Assembly (NCBI GenBank): GCA_024305745.1
Contig: JAHRBS010000013.1
Span: 558,001 to 622,000 of the forward strand
Origin: Polyporus tsugae
Taxonomy: Eukaryota; Basidiomycota; Agaricomycetes; Polyporales; Polyporaceae
Direction: 5' to 3'
Length of the DNA: 64,000 nucleotides
Part shown: positions 21,629 through 31,770 of the stretch, one piece after another
Layout: each line of letters begins with the position of its first letter
Numbering within the stretch: position 1 is the first letter of the stretch
Made by a program: the position numbers and the translations under genes
The notes under the pieces: generated by a model
The model's database searches: none
What the model was told of the DNA's origin: nothing
The model's input: only the letters and a program-made list of their open reading frames with translations

Positions 21629-22692
21629 GGTTGATTCGCGGCACAACTGTGAACAGATGGAAGCGTAATCTCGTAGAGGACAAGTTTGTGGCAAATGGGA
21701 ATAGATGGAACTACCCGGACGTAGCAGCGTTCTGGGCCGAGTTGACAGCGAAGTTTAGACCAATAAACTACGTTAACGACGCAATCATCGCACTCGATCA
21801 GATTCATATGGGCAATCGCCGGGCCGAAGACTTCTTTGACGAATGGGAAGATCTGACAGCCCGTGCTACGGAAAACAAAGACACGGCTAACAATATCTAC
21901 CGGCTCAAAAATGCGCTACCATCCAGCTACCTAGTTGCGATCAGCACGATGCCGGTAAAGCCTGTCACCTACGCCCAGTGGAAATCTACGATCATCGCCA
22001 TGGACAATGATCGCATCATCTTCAACCGCCAGATCCGTGATTTCACACGTCGACCACCCCCGCAACAGCCACCCCCACGTGCTCCACCTCGTTACCCACC
22101 ACCAAACGCTCCCCCGCGATATGGGAACCCGTTCCCACGTTACCCGGAACCCGGCCCACGATACCAATCACGATACCCGGAACATGTCCCAGCGTTCCCG
22201 CCCTCAAGGTATCCGCCATATGCCCCAGCCTCGCAATACCCTCCGCCCCGGCCGTACTACCCACCGCGCCCCCAAGTACCCACGATGCCGGGAGACAGAC
22301 GCACCGGCACAGGGGTCATGTACGGAGGAGCCGGACAGCCGATGGACATCGATCGGCTCAGGGCCCGACCATGCCGAAAGTGCGGCGCAAAGCAGACCGA
22401 GAAGGGCTCATGCGGAGACATGTGGCATATTCCCAACCGGACCGGCGCAGCTGCGGTACAGAAGCGCAGATGGGAAGAACGCGACAGTCGCGAAGAATTC
22501 CTCGAAGAGGTCAGACGTTTCCATCAAGAAGACCCCGAGGACTTCCTTGCACAGATTGCCGGGGTAACGGTCCCTACCTATCACGAGGACCCAGAGCCAC
22601 AGCATGCACTGGAGGAATACACCGATGGATACAACGAGATACAACAACAGATGGACGAGTACGAGCAGCATTTTCCCTATGGTCCCACGTAA
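21397..22692 (+). CDS. gag: Gag polyprotein (capsid/nucleocapsid)
   Basis: 431 residues from the ATG at 21397. The central part is a Ty3-type retrotransposon gag domain (FDGLSPDFEQWKSDVQVYV, FWAELTAKFRPINYVNDAI). After it come a Pro/Arg/Tyr-rich tail and a Cys/His patch CRKCGAKQTEKGSCGDMWH at the C-terminus, a likely nucleic-acid-binding element though not a perfect CCHC knuckle. The frame is actually open back to 20767 without an ATG, so a longer product is possible. Packages element RNA into particles. The gag stop at 22690-22692 lies inside the open pol frame, which is -1 relative to gag. Confidence 0.9.
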   Translation: MAQTFSFDAAMQAWISGEIANFIAATQPQRGGRNHALPRLAQPEYFDGLSPDFEQWKSDVQVYVAGLDKDPAISAVLGLIRGTTVNRWKRNLVEDKFVANGNRWNYPDVAAFWAELTAKFRPINYVNDAIIALDQIHMGNRRAEDFFDEWEDLTARATENKDTANNIYRLKNALPSSYLVAISTMPVKPVTYAQWKSTIIAMDNDRIIFNRQIRDFTRRPPPQQPPPRAPPRYPPPNAPPRYGNPFPRYPEPGPRYQSRYPEHVPAFPPSRYPPYAPASQYPPPRPYYPPRPQVPTMPGDRRTGTGVMYGGAGQPMDIDRLRARPCRKCGAKQTEKGSCGDMWHIPNRTGAAAVQKRRWEERDSREEFLEEVRRFHQEDPEDFLAQIAGVTVPTYHEDPEPQHALEEYTDGYNEIQQQMDEYEQHFPYGPT

Positions 22693-25600
22693 GCGCACAT
22701 ACGCGGCGACCGTCACTATACAATAGTTTTCAGAACCGGTTCTCCGTCTTAGACTCTGATGTACCCGTTCCGGGTTGTACTATACCTATGCCTACTTATT
22801 CACCGGACAACTCCACCATTCCCCACCCTACCCAGTTACGTACTATACTTATTAAAAATAACGAGACGACTGATCGTCGGAGCCAACCTACAGGCAACGA
22901 TCAGCGCGGCGGGTTAGAACCCGTGCTTAATTTCTCGTCCAAAAATAACAAAAAAATCGAAAAAACCCCTAGTGCGCCCATTAACGCCATCCGAGTAATG
23001 TCTTACGGTCCGACGTACTTCAAAGTCACACGCGGTACCGGAAGCAAACAACTAGACATACCGGTCATGATCAAAAACCTAGAAACTCTTCAGGTTTACG
23101 ACACCAAGGCTCTCTGCGATACCGGTTGTACCGGTTCGTGTGTCAACAGAAACTTCGTTCAGCGTGCAGGCCTATCACCTAAGCCATTCCCACATCCCAT
23201 TGACGTATTTAATGCCGATGGATCTCCCAACATAGGTGGTAGAATCACGCATTACGTTGACGTACAACTACAGATCGGAGACCACGCGGAACAAATCCTG
23301 CTTCTAGTCACTGATCTTGGCAAAATGGACATATATCTCGGACACGACTGGATTGAGCATCACAATCCGTCGATACATTGGAAGAACAAAACCATTGAGT
23401 TCGACCGATGCCCGAGTACTTGCCATCACATCGTCAGCGCTGGTGATCGAATCTTCTCCCTACATACCCGATCGTGGCTTGACGCCCGATCAGTCCACAT
23501 ACGTGCGAAATCGTCGGTAGCAATGGAAATCGCAATCAAACAGAATGAGGCTAAGGCAGAACAAACGTTCGAGGAAATGATTCCAGAGTACTACCGAGAT
23601 TTCCGCGACGTCTTCGACGAAGCGACGTTCTCCACTCTTCCCGAACGACGGCCTTATGACCACGCGATTGAATTAACCGTGAACGCTAAACCGTATTGTG
23701 GAAAAATATACCCCATGACCCTAGACGAACAACAAGCGTTAGACGTATTCTTAGAGGAAAATCTATCCACGGGTCGAATTCGCCCATCGAAATCCTCGTG
23801 GGGGGCTCCGTTCTTCTTTGTCAAGAAAAAAGACGGCAAACTGCGTCCCGTTCAGGACTACAGACAGTTAAACGCCTTGACCAAGAAAAATGTGTACCCC
23901 CTTCCTCTAATGCTACAGATCCTAGATCGGCTGAAAGGCGCCCAGTACTACACCAAGTTAGACATACGTTGGGGATACAATAATATTCGTATAGTCGAAG
24001 GCGATGAGGAAAAAGCAGCGTTTATCACAAATCGCGGCTTATACGAACCTCTCGTCATGTTCTTCGGCTTAACGAATTCCCCGGCGACTTTCCAAATGAT
24101 GATGAACTCGATCTTCCAAGATCTGATTCTTCATGGAAAAGTCATTGTGTACTTGGACGACATCATTATCTGTACAGCCGATCTAGAGGAACACAGACGC
24201 ATAGTACGACAAGTCCTACAGATCCTTCGAGACAATCACCTTACGTGTAAACCCCAGAAGTGCGAGTTCGAAACTCAGGAAACCGAGTACCTAGGCCATA
24301 TCATCACCCCCGGCGAGATCCGCATGGACCCGGGCAAGGTCAAAGGTGTCACTGATTGGCCGGTACCCACGTGCAAACGTGATGTACAGAGTTTCCTCGG
24401 ATTCGCAAACTTCTACAGACGGTTTATCAAGGACTTCTCAAAGATCGCGGGACCAATGAATCGTCTCACGGGTCTTAACGTATGGACATGGACTCCAGAG
24501 CATCAACTCGCTTTTGAAGGGATCAAGGACGCGATCACACACGCCCCCGTGTTAGCTATACCCAATGACACGGATCCCTTGAAAGTCGAATGCGATGCCT
24601 CGAACTTTGCGATCGGAGCCGAGCTCTCACAATGTCAGAACGGACTATGGAAACCTATTGCCTTCCTATCACATTCCTTAACACCCGCACAAAAAGGATA
24701 CGAGATCTGGGATCGAGAAATGTTGTCGGTTATCACCGCGTTACAAGAATGGCGTCACTTCCTCCAAAACGCGCGAGAATTCGAGGTCCATAATGACCAC
24801 AAAAACCTCGAATACTTCCGAAAACCACAACGGCTAAACGCGCGACAAGCGCGTTGGGCGACAACTCTCGCGAACTACCATTTCAAGTTACACCATAAAC
24901 CAGGTCGTACCATGGGCAAAGTAGACGCTCTGTCTAGACGCGTGGACCACGAAACCGGTCCCGTGATCGAAAACTTCACGTTGCTCAAGGAACACTGGTT
25001 TGCGGCTTCTCATACGATAGACGGAGCAGACAATCTAAGGAAAATGTGTCTGGAACACGTTGATCTTTATGACCGTCTTGTCGTCGAGAAACTGGGAAAG
25101 GACAATGATTGGGAATTAGCCGAGGACGGCTTAATCTACAGGAGGGGGAAAATGGTTGTTCCAAACCACTCGGAACTTCGCAGACGCGTCATCGCCTCAC
25201 ACCACGATTCAATCGCGGCTGGACACCCGGGCGCAGCTAAAACACAAGATCTGGTCATGAGATCTTATTGGTGGCCGTCCATTCGGAAAGACGTTGCCAA
25301 GTACGTCACCGGATGCATCACGTGTCAGCGCGTCAAGATTGATCGACAACCACGTGCCGCACCACTCCATCCCAACCCTATTCCCGATCAGAACTGGCAA
25401 TTCGTCACCATGGACTATATGACCGGACTACCCGAATGCAATGGACATGATGCCATACTAGTCTTTGTCGATATGAAATCCAAAGACTACATCGCTATTC
25501 CCTGTTCAAAAACGCTAGACTCGGAAGGACAAGCAAGACTCTTCATCAAACACGTAGTCGTACCCCACAGCCTGCCCAAGCGCATATGGTCGGACCGAGG

Positions 25601-26648
25601 CCCTACCCTCGTGTCCTCCTTCACCAAAGAAGTCTACCGACAGATGGGGATCGAAGGCAATCCTAGTACAGCCTATCATCCCCAGACCGACGGCCAGACC
25701 GAGCGCATGAATCAAGAGATCCAGACCTATCTACAGATCTTCATCAATCACAAACAGGACGACTGGGTCGAATGGCTACCGCTAGCAGAGTTTGCTTACC
25801 GATGTCGTGTACATGCGTCCACAGGAATGTCCCCTTTCTTCATGACTCACGGTCACGAACCCAACACCGGAGTCGAGACGTTGAAAGACGGCATCAATGA
25901 ATCAGCCAAGCAATTCGCCGAGCGAATGCAACGCATCGGGAAGCAAGCAGCGCAGGCGCTGGAGATAGCGCGAGAAGCAATGAAGCGACATTACGACAAG
26001 CACCGACAACCGTCACGAGATTACAAGATAGGCGATTACGTATACATAGACGCACAGAACTTCCCCACCGACCGACCAAACAAGAAACTCGAAGACAAGC
26101 GCTACGGCCCTTTCCGAGTTGAAGAAAAAGTCGGCGCTAGTGCATATCGCCTAAAACTCCCACCCAAGTGGAAGTTACGTCATCCCGTATTCAACGAAGT
26201 ACTCTTAACCCCTGCACACGATCCCGAATTCCCAAATCAAGGAAAAACCAGTCGAGAAGTACCCACTCTTCTGGAACCCGATCGAGAAGTCGAATCGATC
26301 TTAGATTCAAAGATCGTGGAAGGATCGGGTCGATCTCGCAAAGTTCACTACCTCGTTCAATGGTGTGGACTCACACGAGCTGACCGCGAATGGGTATCTT
26401 CGGATACAGACGAACTCCAGACGGACGAGGCCAAGAAACTCATCACCGCTTTCTACGCCGCGAACAAGTTCGCGCCGCGCATCCACGTTCGCTACCTACT
26501 CACCGCTGCGGACAAACATGGACAAATAATCACATACGACACAGATTCCTATGACTTTTGGACACGTAGATATAATGACTGGAAACGACGAAATCCTAAT
26601 GAAAGTGATACACAACCGGACTATGTACGACGCTTCGCTTATGACTAG
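22371..26648 (+). CDS. pol: Pol polyprotein: protease, reverse transcriptase, RNase H, integrase, chromodomain
   Basis: Open frame of 1,425 codons, -1 relative to gag; the first part is a shadow of gag and real pol text begins after about 22700. Protease: LCDTGCTGS at 23110-23135. Reverse transcriptase: RPVQDYRQLN and YLDDIII (YLDD at 24150-24161). RNase H: VECDASNFAIG, DREMLSVI, HNDHKNLEYF. Integrase: HH-CC zinc region 25197-25330 (HHDSIAAGH, CITCQRVK), then catalytic Asp/Asp/Glu with WSDRGPTLVS and YHPQTDGQTERMNQE. GPY/F-like module RYGPFRVEEK near 26100, and a chromodomain near 26286-26460 (VESILDSK, HYLVQWCGL, REWVSSD). No stop codons. Expressed probably as a gag-pol fusion by frameshifting. 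Confidence 0.97.
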   Translation: MPKVRRKADREGLMRRHVAYSQPDRRSCGTEAQMGRTRQSRRIPRRGQTFPSRRPRGLPCTDCRGNGPYLSRGPRATACTGGIHRWIQRDTTTDGRVRAAFSLWSHVSAHTRRPSLYNSFQNRFSVLDSDVPVPGCTIPMPTYSPDNSTIPHPTQLRTILIKNNETTDRRSQPTGNDQRGGLEPVLNFSSKNNKKIEKTPSAPINAIRVMSYGPTYFKVTRGTGSKQLDIPVMIKNLETLQVYDTKALCDTGCTGSCVNRNFVQRAGLSPKPFPHPIDVFNADGSPNIGGRITHYVDVQLQIGDHAEQILLLVTDLGKMDIYLGHDWIEHHNPSIHWKNKTIEFDRCPSTCHHIVSAGDRIFSLHTRSWLDARSVHIRAKSSVAMEIAIKQNEAKAEQTFEEMIPEYYRDFRDVFDEATFSTLPERRPYDHAIELTVNAKPYCGKIYPMTLDEQQALDVFLEENLSTGRIRPSKSSWGAPFFFVKKKDGKLRPVQDYRQLNALTKKNVYPLPLMLQILDRLKGAQYYTKLDIRWGYNNIRIVEGDEEKAAFITNRGLYEPLVMFFGLTNSPATFQMMMNSIFQDLILHGKVIVYLDDIIICTADLEEHRRIVRQVLQILRDNHLTCKPQKCEFETQETEYLGHIITPGEIRMDPGKVKGVTDWPVPTCKRDVQSFLGFANFYRRFIKDFSKIAGPMNRLTGLNVWTWTPEHQLAFEGIKDAITHAPVLAIPNDTDPLKVECDASNFAIGAELSQCQNGLWKPIAFLSHSLTPAQKGYEIWDREMLSVITALQEWRHFLQNAREFEVHNDHKNLEYFRKPQRLNARQARWATTLANYHFKLHHKPGRTMGKVDALSRRVDHETGPVIENFTLLKEHWFAASHTIDGADNLRKMCLEHVDLYDRLVVEKLGKDNDWELAEDGLIYRRGKMVVPNHSELRRRVIASHHDSIAAGHPGAAKTQDLVMRSYWWPSIRKDVAKYVTGCITCQRVKIDRQPRAAPLHPNPIPDQNWQFVTMDYMTGLPECNGHDAILVFVDMKSKDYIAIPCSKTLDSEGQARLFIKHVVVPHSLPKRIWSDRGPTLVSSFTKEVYRQMGIEGNPSTAYHPQTDGQTERMNQEIQTYLQIFINHKQDDWVEWLPLAEFAYRCRVHASTGMSPFFMTHGHEPNTGVETLKDGINESAKQFAERMQRIGKQAAQALEIAREAMKRHYDKHRQPSRDYKIGDYVYIDAQNFPTDRPNKKLEDKRYGPFRVEEKVGASAYRLKLPPKWKLRHPVFNEVLLTPAHDPEFPNQGKTSREVPTLLEPDREVESILDSKIVEGSGRSRKVHYLVQWCGLTRADREWVSSDTDELQTDEAKKLITAFYAANKFAPRIHVRYLLTAADKHGQIITYDTDSYDFWTRRYNDWKRRNPNESDTQPDYVRRFAYD

Positions 26649-26712
26649 TTAACCCATGGCATTAACGACTACCCACTATTTAACGCCTTACAGCTTCCTG
26701 AGACATGAAGCT

Positions 26713-26723
26713 AAAGAGGGGGG
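26713..26723 (+). promoter_or_regulatory. Polypurine tract
   Basis: AAAGAGGGGGG three bases before the 3' LTR; plus-strand primer site expected for an LTR element. Confidence 0.85.
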
Positions 26724-26726
26724 TAA

Positions 26727-26920
26727 TGTTACGATACGACTTCTATGATTAGTAATACCACCTGTAACGACCTGTACAACCTGCCCTGAAGCACCTGGTC
26801 CGTGCGCAGGCTCCAATACAATATATAAACCCCTCGAAGCTGCGGTAATTCCCCAGCTTCGAGTTGGTCTTTAGTCCCCCAGTCTTTCGCTTATTGCTAG
26901 CGTGAGGTCTGACCTTATCA
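26727..26920 (+). repeat. 3' LTR (194 bp)
   Basis: Same ends and length as the 5' LTR, one substitution (G at 26861). Contains a 9-bp inverted repeat CTCGAAGCT / AGCTTCGAG (26833-26841, 26855-26863) around the predicted transcript start. Confidence 0.97.
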
Positions 26921-26925
26921 CTCCG
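26921..26925. repeat. Target-site duplication, right (CTCCG)
   Basis: Repeat of 19735-19739 immediately after the 3' LTR. Confidence 0.9.
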
Positions 26926-27120
26926 CCCCTTCATCGCCCCAAATCTTCCTTTCGCGGCAGTACTCGATACCTTCTCCGAACGCCTTGGTATACTACAGCC
27001 ACCACGTAAGCACAGCAGTCCACATTAGGGGTGGTGTTGACGTACCTGCGTAGATTTCCCCAACCAACCCTTGCCCACTTGGTCTCCTCCAACCGGCGCT
27101 CCGAGTCCGGACTCCGGACT

Positions 27121-28083
27121 CAACTAGTAATGCCGCTCGATCTCCCACCACGGCACGTACCAAGGACAGTAGACCAGCACTAACCTATCTGAAAGTCGAC
27201 CTCCAGCAGTGAGCAGCAGGTTGCGCAGGTACGGCGGTTTCGCGGCGAATATTGAGTGGCTTCGAAGATTGATCATGAACACCTCGCGATAAAGTTGACT
27301 ATTCCCCAGGGCCCGGAAGACGTCCACTGGACGAGAATGCAGAGAGGTCTTTGCGCGGCTGGTACATGCATTCATGCCATGGAGCTCGAGGTGAGTTGTA
27401 TCCCCTAGGCAGACCTAAGATGATATATAAAGGGGAAGGAGGGACGATTGCATACTATGTACGACTCGAGGTGAGGGTCGGTGGCAAAAAACTCGCTTGG
27501 CGTCTCTGCTTGCTGTCATCGGGCGCCTAGTGTCACCACCGTAGTTTCGGGTTCGATACGCTCAGTGGGCAATATGAACTCGGCTCACCTGAACTTCTTG
27601 GCCGTCGCAACACCATTGTCTAGGCAGCCAAGGTCTGCATGATATGATGAAATGACTCTGCCCGCTTATGCTTAAACCTTGCTAGCTTGCTCTTCAAGAG
27701 AAAGCCACCCGTTCGTCGACTTGGAGTCTAAGCCAGGCCGGTAAGAGATGGAAGTCTAAGAGATACAAGATATCGAAAAGAGATTCCAAGACAGAAAGAT
27801 ATGAGCGACGACTAGTAGTATATAGACGGAAGATATCCCAGACCGGAGAAACATAAGATGGCAGGAAACAAGATCGGGACAGCTGGGATGGGATTGAACG
27901 TGCCAAGTCCGTTTTGGAGTCCGAGTCCGAGGCGAGAGGCGAATCCGCAACCGTGTCCTATGTGGTACCAAGCTAGAAAAGGTGTGGAAAACGTGGAGTT
28001 TCGTTTTGTGGACGTTTTGAGGCCGTGTATCGAGATATCGGATCGCGCGGGAAGGGGTGGTTCGTGGCGGGAGGCGGCCGGGC
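27121..28083. other. Region without a supported gene
   Basis: Holds the possible upstream exon text of disrupted gene C (27190-27375 on minus, LLLTAGGRLSD). From about 27400 to 28080 nothing recognisable; this is the 3' flank of the coiled-coil gene. Confidence 0.35.
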
Positions 28084-29272
28084 TCAGGACTTGCCGCCCT
28101 TGCGCGCCCGACGAATCGTAAACCGTCGCCATCGAAGAGGCGACGGCTTGTCCGAGTCGAAGGAGGAGTCGGACTCCGACTCGCTGCTTCGTCGGGACAT
28201 GAGGGACTGAAAGCTGTAGCGCGGCGAAGCAGGTGCAGCGCGCTGCCGCGGGGCCGCTTCCGATCGCTTGGTGAGCATCAAGATCTCCGCGCCCTGTTGC
28301 GCGATCGTCCTTGCATCGTTGTTCTACGGCGAGGGATGAGTACTAGGGTGGCGGTATATACACGACCCAGTTAAAAGGACGCACCTCTTGGATCCTACAG
28401 CACTCGAGATGGGAATCGTAGAGGTCACGAACCCTAGTCAGTTCGGCGTTGAGGTTCTTGTTCTTGTGGAGGATGTCGCCAATCTCCGTCTTCTGCTGCT
28501 CAGCCATGGTTCGGAGTGCCGCGGCGTTGGTCTCGGCGTCGGTGGCCCGGATCGTAAGGGAGGCGACCTTGTCGTCGTAGTCCGCGCGAGTCTTCTCGAG
28601 TTCGTTGGCGACGGTACGTGCACGAGCGACCGCCCCATCTCGCTCGGAAGTGATGGTCGCCATGGTCTGGTGTGTTACCGCGAGCTGAGACTTGAAGGTA
28701 GCGAGTTCGTCGTTCTTCTGGGAGAGCACCATGTTGCGGCTGGCGATCTCCTCGTTCTTCTGCGCGAGCGAATCGTTGTTCGTCTGGTGCGTAGCGGCGA
28801 GCTGAGCCTTCAACGCAGCGACATCTTCGTTCTGTTGTGCGAGCATATCGTTCTTCTGGGCAAACACAATCTTGCAGCTGTCCCGGAGGAAGTCGAGCCT
28901 CGCCTCAAGCGTCTCGACCCTCTGGCTCTCCGCCTCCGAGTCGACGGTTGGAGGCGAAGTTTGTTGTGGGAATTGTGGGGACGGTTCTCCAACGTCAGGG
29001 GAGGTCTTCGCGCCGGCGGTGTGGGCGCGGTCAGAGTCTTCGGCGAGCTCGTTGAGGGCGTTCTTGCATGCGGCGACCCTGCGTTGGAGTGTTGCGTTCT
29101 CGTGCACGAGCGCGGCGACTTGGCGGGTCGAAGGGACGAGACGGGCGGCGACGGGGGAGGAGAGAACCATGATGAGGATGGCGAGGACGAGGAAGAGGAC
29201 CGAAGGGAGAAGGGAGAAGACGCTCGAGGCGGCGAGGAGCAGCTGGAGTTGGTTGGGGATGAAGTTGGTCAT
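28084..29272 (-). CDS. Coiled-coil protein with N-terminal membrane segment
   Basis: Two exons on minus (28385-29272, 28084-28323) give 375 residues. Starts MTNFIPNQLQLL with a hydrophobic segment at about residues 15-40 (SLLPSVLFLVLAILIMVL). A long coiled coil follows from about residue 55 to 290, in which AQKNDMLAQQNEDVAALKAQ-like heptads recur as internal repeats (LAQKNEEI, LSQKNDEL, each followed by ATHQT or VTHQT). The tail is Ser-rich then very basic (RRFTIRRARKGGKS). Presumably an endomembrane-anchored tether or scaffold; no family recognised. The opposite strand has a long open frame that is a composition shadow. Confidence 0.75.
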
Positions 29273-30580
29273 CGGGGCAGACGTATCGGGGTGAGGGGGA
29301 TGGCGTTTGTGGGGGTGACAGACGACGGTGTGGAAGGTGACAGTGATGCGGTCGAGGTCGTCGGCGCGGGTGAAGTTGGTCGATGGTGGTTGGAGGACTC
29401 GAAGGAAGAGTAGCGAACGCTGGAGGAAGGTGACGCGAATTTGTACTTTCGCGTCGCCTTCTATCGATCGTTCAACTTGTAAGTCTGAATCGGGATGACG
29501 ACACTGCTGCCCGATCCATGCGCCACACCGGCAGGATGGCACAACCCGGCAGTTCAACTCGCCGCACGACCTAGGTGGATCGACGTCCGTTAAACCCCTT
29601 GTAGTTTCACCAGAAAGACGATTTAAGACATTACCTGAAGCGTGTCAGAGAGACAAACGGAAAGCTCGTCTGCGCGACGTACACTGCACCCAACAACTTG
29701 CAATCAATCCGTGGCAGTGGGTAAATCCTGTGACTACTCCTAGTAAAGAATAAGTCGTTCAGACACAAACAGTGGGAGCCTGGGGTTCGGCATACAAAAT
29801 ACCGAAATCGAGACGTCATAGTATCTTGATACTTGCTATAAGCCGTCCAGGAGGTCCCTGAGGACCGCGAGGAGAGGCTGACGACTTTCCGGATGGGCCA
29901 GGTCAACGCCGATTCAACGGACAAGAGGGGGGTCGGTGGAGGGAGCTCCGGAGAGATGCCGAAGGACCGTCAAGAGGAACGAAGGCAGAAGGGCAATGAT
30001 AAGGCGAGTACACAAAAGAGAGGTCATTTTTGTGTTGTTACAGCCTAAATAACGTCTGAGAATCCACTTCTTAACATCAGAGGGATGCGGATGGTAGAAG
30101 AGAAGGAGATGTGGTCTGTCGACGTGTCGTGTGCAAGGAAAAGGCACTATGCTGGGGACAGTGCGGTTCGCGAGTAGCCGGCAATGCCAGCAATCTCGCT
30201 CAGTGGAACTGTGGCTGACTGATTACCTCGCACAAGGAAACAGGTCGCCTTGGACAATTCATGAAATTGTGGATGCCCTTGATTCACGCCTAGGGGCGGC
30301 CGGGCTGGGTGATTACCGGACCCAAGGTCATCTGTGGATATTATCAGCCCATTTACTTCCGAAAGTATGGGTCTGCGTACCGCAAGTCCATTCCCAGTTT
30401 GTCTTTGGGGACGATGACCTGGCAGAGGAAAGCCGCAGTGGCTGTCCAGTTCATGATCAGATCGCTATCTTGATCTGGGGGGGATTGGGCGCGCAAAGGT
30501 ACACCACGACAGAAAACAACGATCTTCAAGTTGGACCACAGGGTAGAAATTACTAGAATCCAACTCCAAGTAATCCAGTA
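29273..30580. other. Region without a supported gene
   Basis: Upstream of the coiled-coil gene and downstream of GH131, both on minus. Open frames at 29914-30147 (minus, a hydrophobic run RLIIALLPSFLLTVL) and 30131-30556 (plus) resemble nothing known. Confidence 0.35.
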
Positions 30581-31770
30581 TCAAGGTTTCACGACGCCTA
30601 AACCCCTGCTGAGCCCGTGTGCTGCGTCCTCCACAAATACGCCAGAATACAGGAGTGCCTCTGTCGTCCCTTCCTGAATGCCATAGTGAACCACATCGCC
30701 TTGATTCGCCGGAGAGTCGGCCGGGTTCACAAGTGGTAGCTATCGCGCACTGTTTCAGCCTCCTCCTAGGAATAATGCTCCACCTTCGATGGCGTAAATC
30801 TCACCTTCAGCACCGCGAAATGGAAGTCGCCTTGCCCGTCAGGCCCGGCCGTAGCGGTGGGGTTTGACGTGGTCGTCACGACTTGCCGTAAGAGCTCGGC
30901 GTTCTGAGAATACCACGCCGCCAGCGTGCGCGCGTTCCAGTCTACTTCGACGGCGAAGTTGTGCCAAGCGTGTGAAGTGAAAGGCGTGCTGAAGAGGACG
31001 TTCAGCGCGTGGTCGAGCACCTTGAACGAGTGTGCGTTTGGGATAGGTAGGGTCCTCGTCGGGTTGGTGAACGGAGAACCTGACACAATATGTCAAGACA
31101 TTAGCGACAGTCGGCTACTGGTGAGGAGGAATCTGCGTACCAAGTTGAATACCGAAAACATGAGACCCGTCGTTCGGTTCAATGAAGACGATCTGATACT
31201 CGTGCGTGTAGTTCAGGGGCCGCGTTTCGTCCTTTTGGATGGAGAAGTGGAAGATCGTCTTGTTCGTCTCCATCCGGGTGATGAGGTTCGTGTGCTCGCC
31301 GTCGATGGCCGCAATGATATCCGTCCTTCGGAAGCCGTACTGCGGGTTAATGCCTCCTGGCAGGAAAACGGAGCTGTTGTCGATTGAGACCGAAATGACC
31401 TGCTCACGCGGTCGGAGGCGTAGGTCACCCTCATTCCATAACGGAGTAGGCAGTAGGGAGTATTCATGGAGCTGAGAGTACTACGAACGAAGTTGTCAGC
31501 CACCTCGGACAGACATCTAGTTACATGGGGCTCGGGACTAAGTACTAACGTGCGACGCGTTTCCAGATCCTTTCACCACACTGTAATGCGAGGATCAGCG
31601 TGGTTGAAATGTGAAAACACCATAAGCGGCGCTTACGTGAGGAACGGGCCAGTCGAAGAGTCGAGGTCCGCATTCGTCAAGTTGAAGGATGCGCGACCAT
31701 CCCAAATAATTTGAGACGTAGCAAGGGCAGACACCGCCCAGATAAACGTGGAGGACGCGAGGCGCATCAT
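30581..31770 (-). CDS. Glycoside hydrolase family 131 beta-glucanase, secreted
   Basis: Five exons on minus (31637-31770, 31550-31580, 31141-31480, 30805-31079, 30581-30739), 312 residues. Signal peptide MMRLASSTFIWAVSALATS. The mature start IIWDGRASFNLTNADLDSST then GPFL is typical of GH131. Other family blocks are YSQLHEYSLLPTPLWNEGD, FRRTDIIAAIDG, KTIFHFSIQKDE, YTHEYQIVFIEPNDGSHVFG, HSFKVLDHALNVLFSTPFTS, AWHNFAVEVDW, DGQGDFHFAVLK and HYGIQEGTTEALLYSGVFVE. GH131 enzymes cut beta-1,3/1,6- and beta-1,4-glucans; likely extracellular, acting on plant or fungal cell walls. Length and ends fit a single-domain enzyme without a CBM1. Confidence 0.92.

Larger units (their letters stand above)
19740..26920 (+). 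mobile_element. Ty3-type chromovirus LTR retrotransposon, full length, recent
   Basis: A 7,181-bp element: 5' LTR 19740-19933, self-complementary PBS 19935-19945, extra upstream frames, gag to 22692, pol to 26648, polypurine tract 26713-26723, 3' LTR 26727-26920. Domain order protease, RT, RNase H, integrase, chromodomain is that of chromoviruses in the Ty3 (Metaviridae) group. LTRs differ at one of 194 positions, and gag and pol have no stops, so insertion was recent and the copy may still be active. It is inserted in an exon of family member C, sense strand opposite to that gene. Confidence 0.97.
19574..27120 (-). pseudogene. Family member C, split by the LTR retrotransposon
   Basis: Read on minus, 26992-26921 gives YTKAFGEGIEYCRERKIWGD then EGAE, and the frame continues directly at 19739-19574 with WLDGQRVGCVCGSCTKCAF. 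Member B has GPHYDRREEVWTDEAAEWLDGQ at the same place, preceded by an intron at the same position. The retrotransposon (19740-26920) therefore sits inside one exon, with target duplication CTCCG. An upstream exon probably ends at 27046, and an open stretch at 27190-27375 may be more of the gene. The rest of C was not reconstructed. The insertion breaks the coding sequence. Confidence 0.65.

Noticed and set aside
22371..22692. ATG at 22371 as the true start of pol
   Set aside because: The first 100 codons are the other frame of gag; pol in such elements is made as a gag-pol fusion.
26926..27375. RecQ-like helicase fragment (text such as PESGLGAP and VLVYCPWYVPW)
   Set aside because: No helicase motifs nearby; the exon joins better with the WLDGQ family seen at 16853-18426.
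28388..29413. 341-codon plus-strand ORF opposite the coiled-coil gene
   Set aside because: Antisense shadow caused by the codon composition of the coiled coil; no splice or domain support.
30131..30556. 141-codon plus-strand ORF downstream of GH131
   Set aside because: No domain, and codon text is unlike the neighbouring genes.
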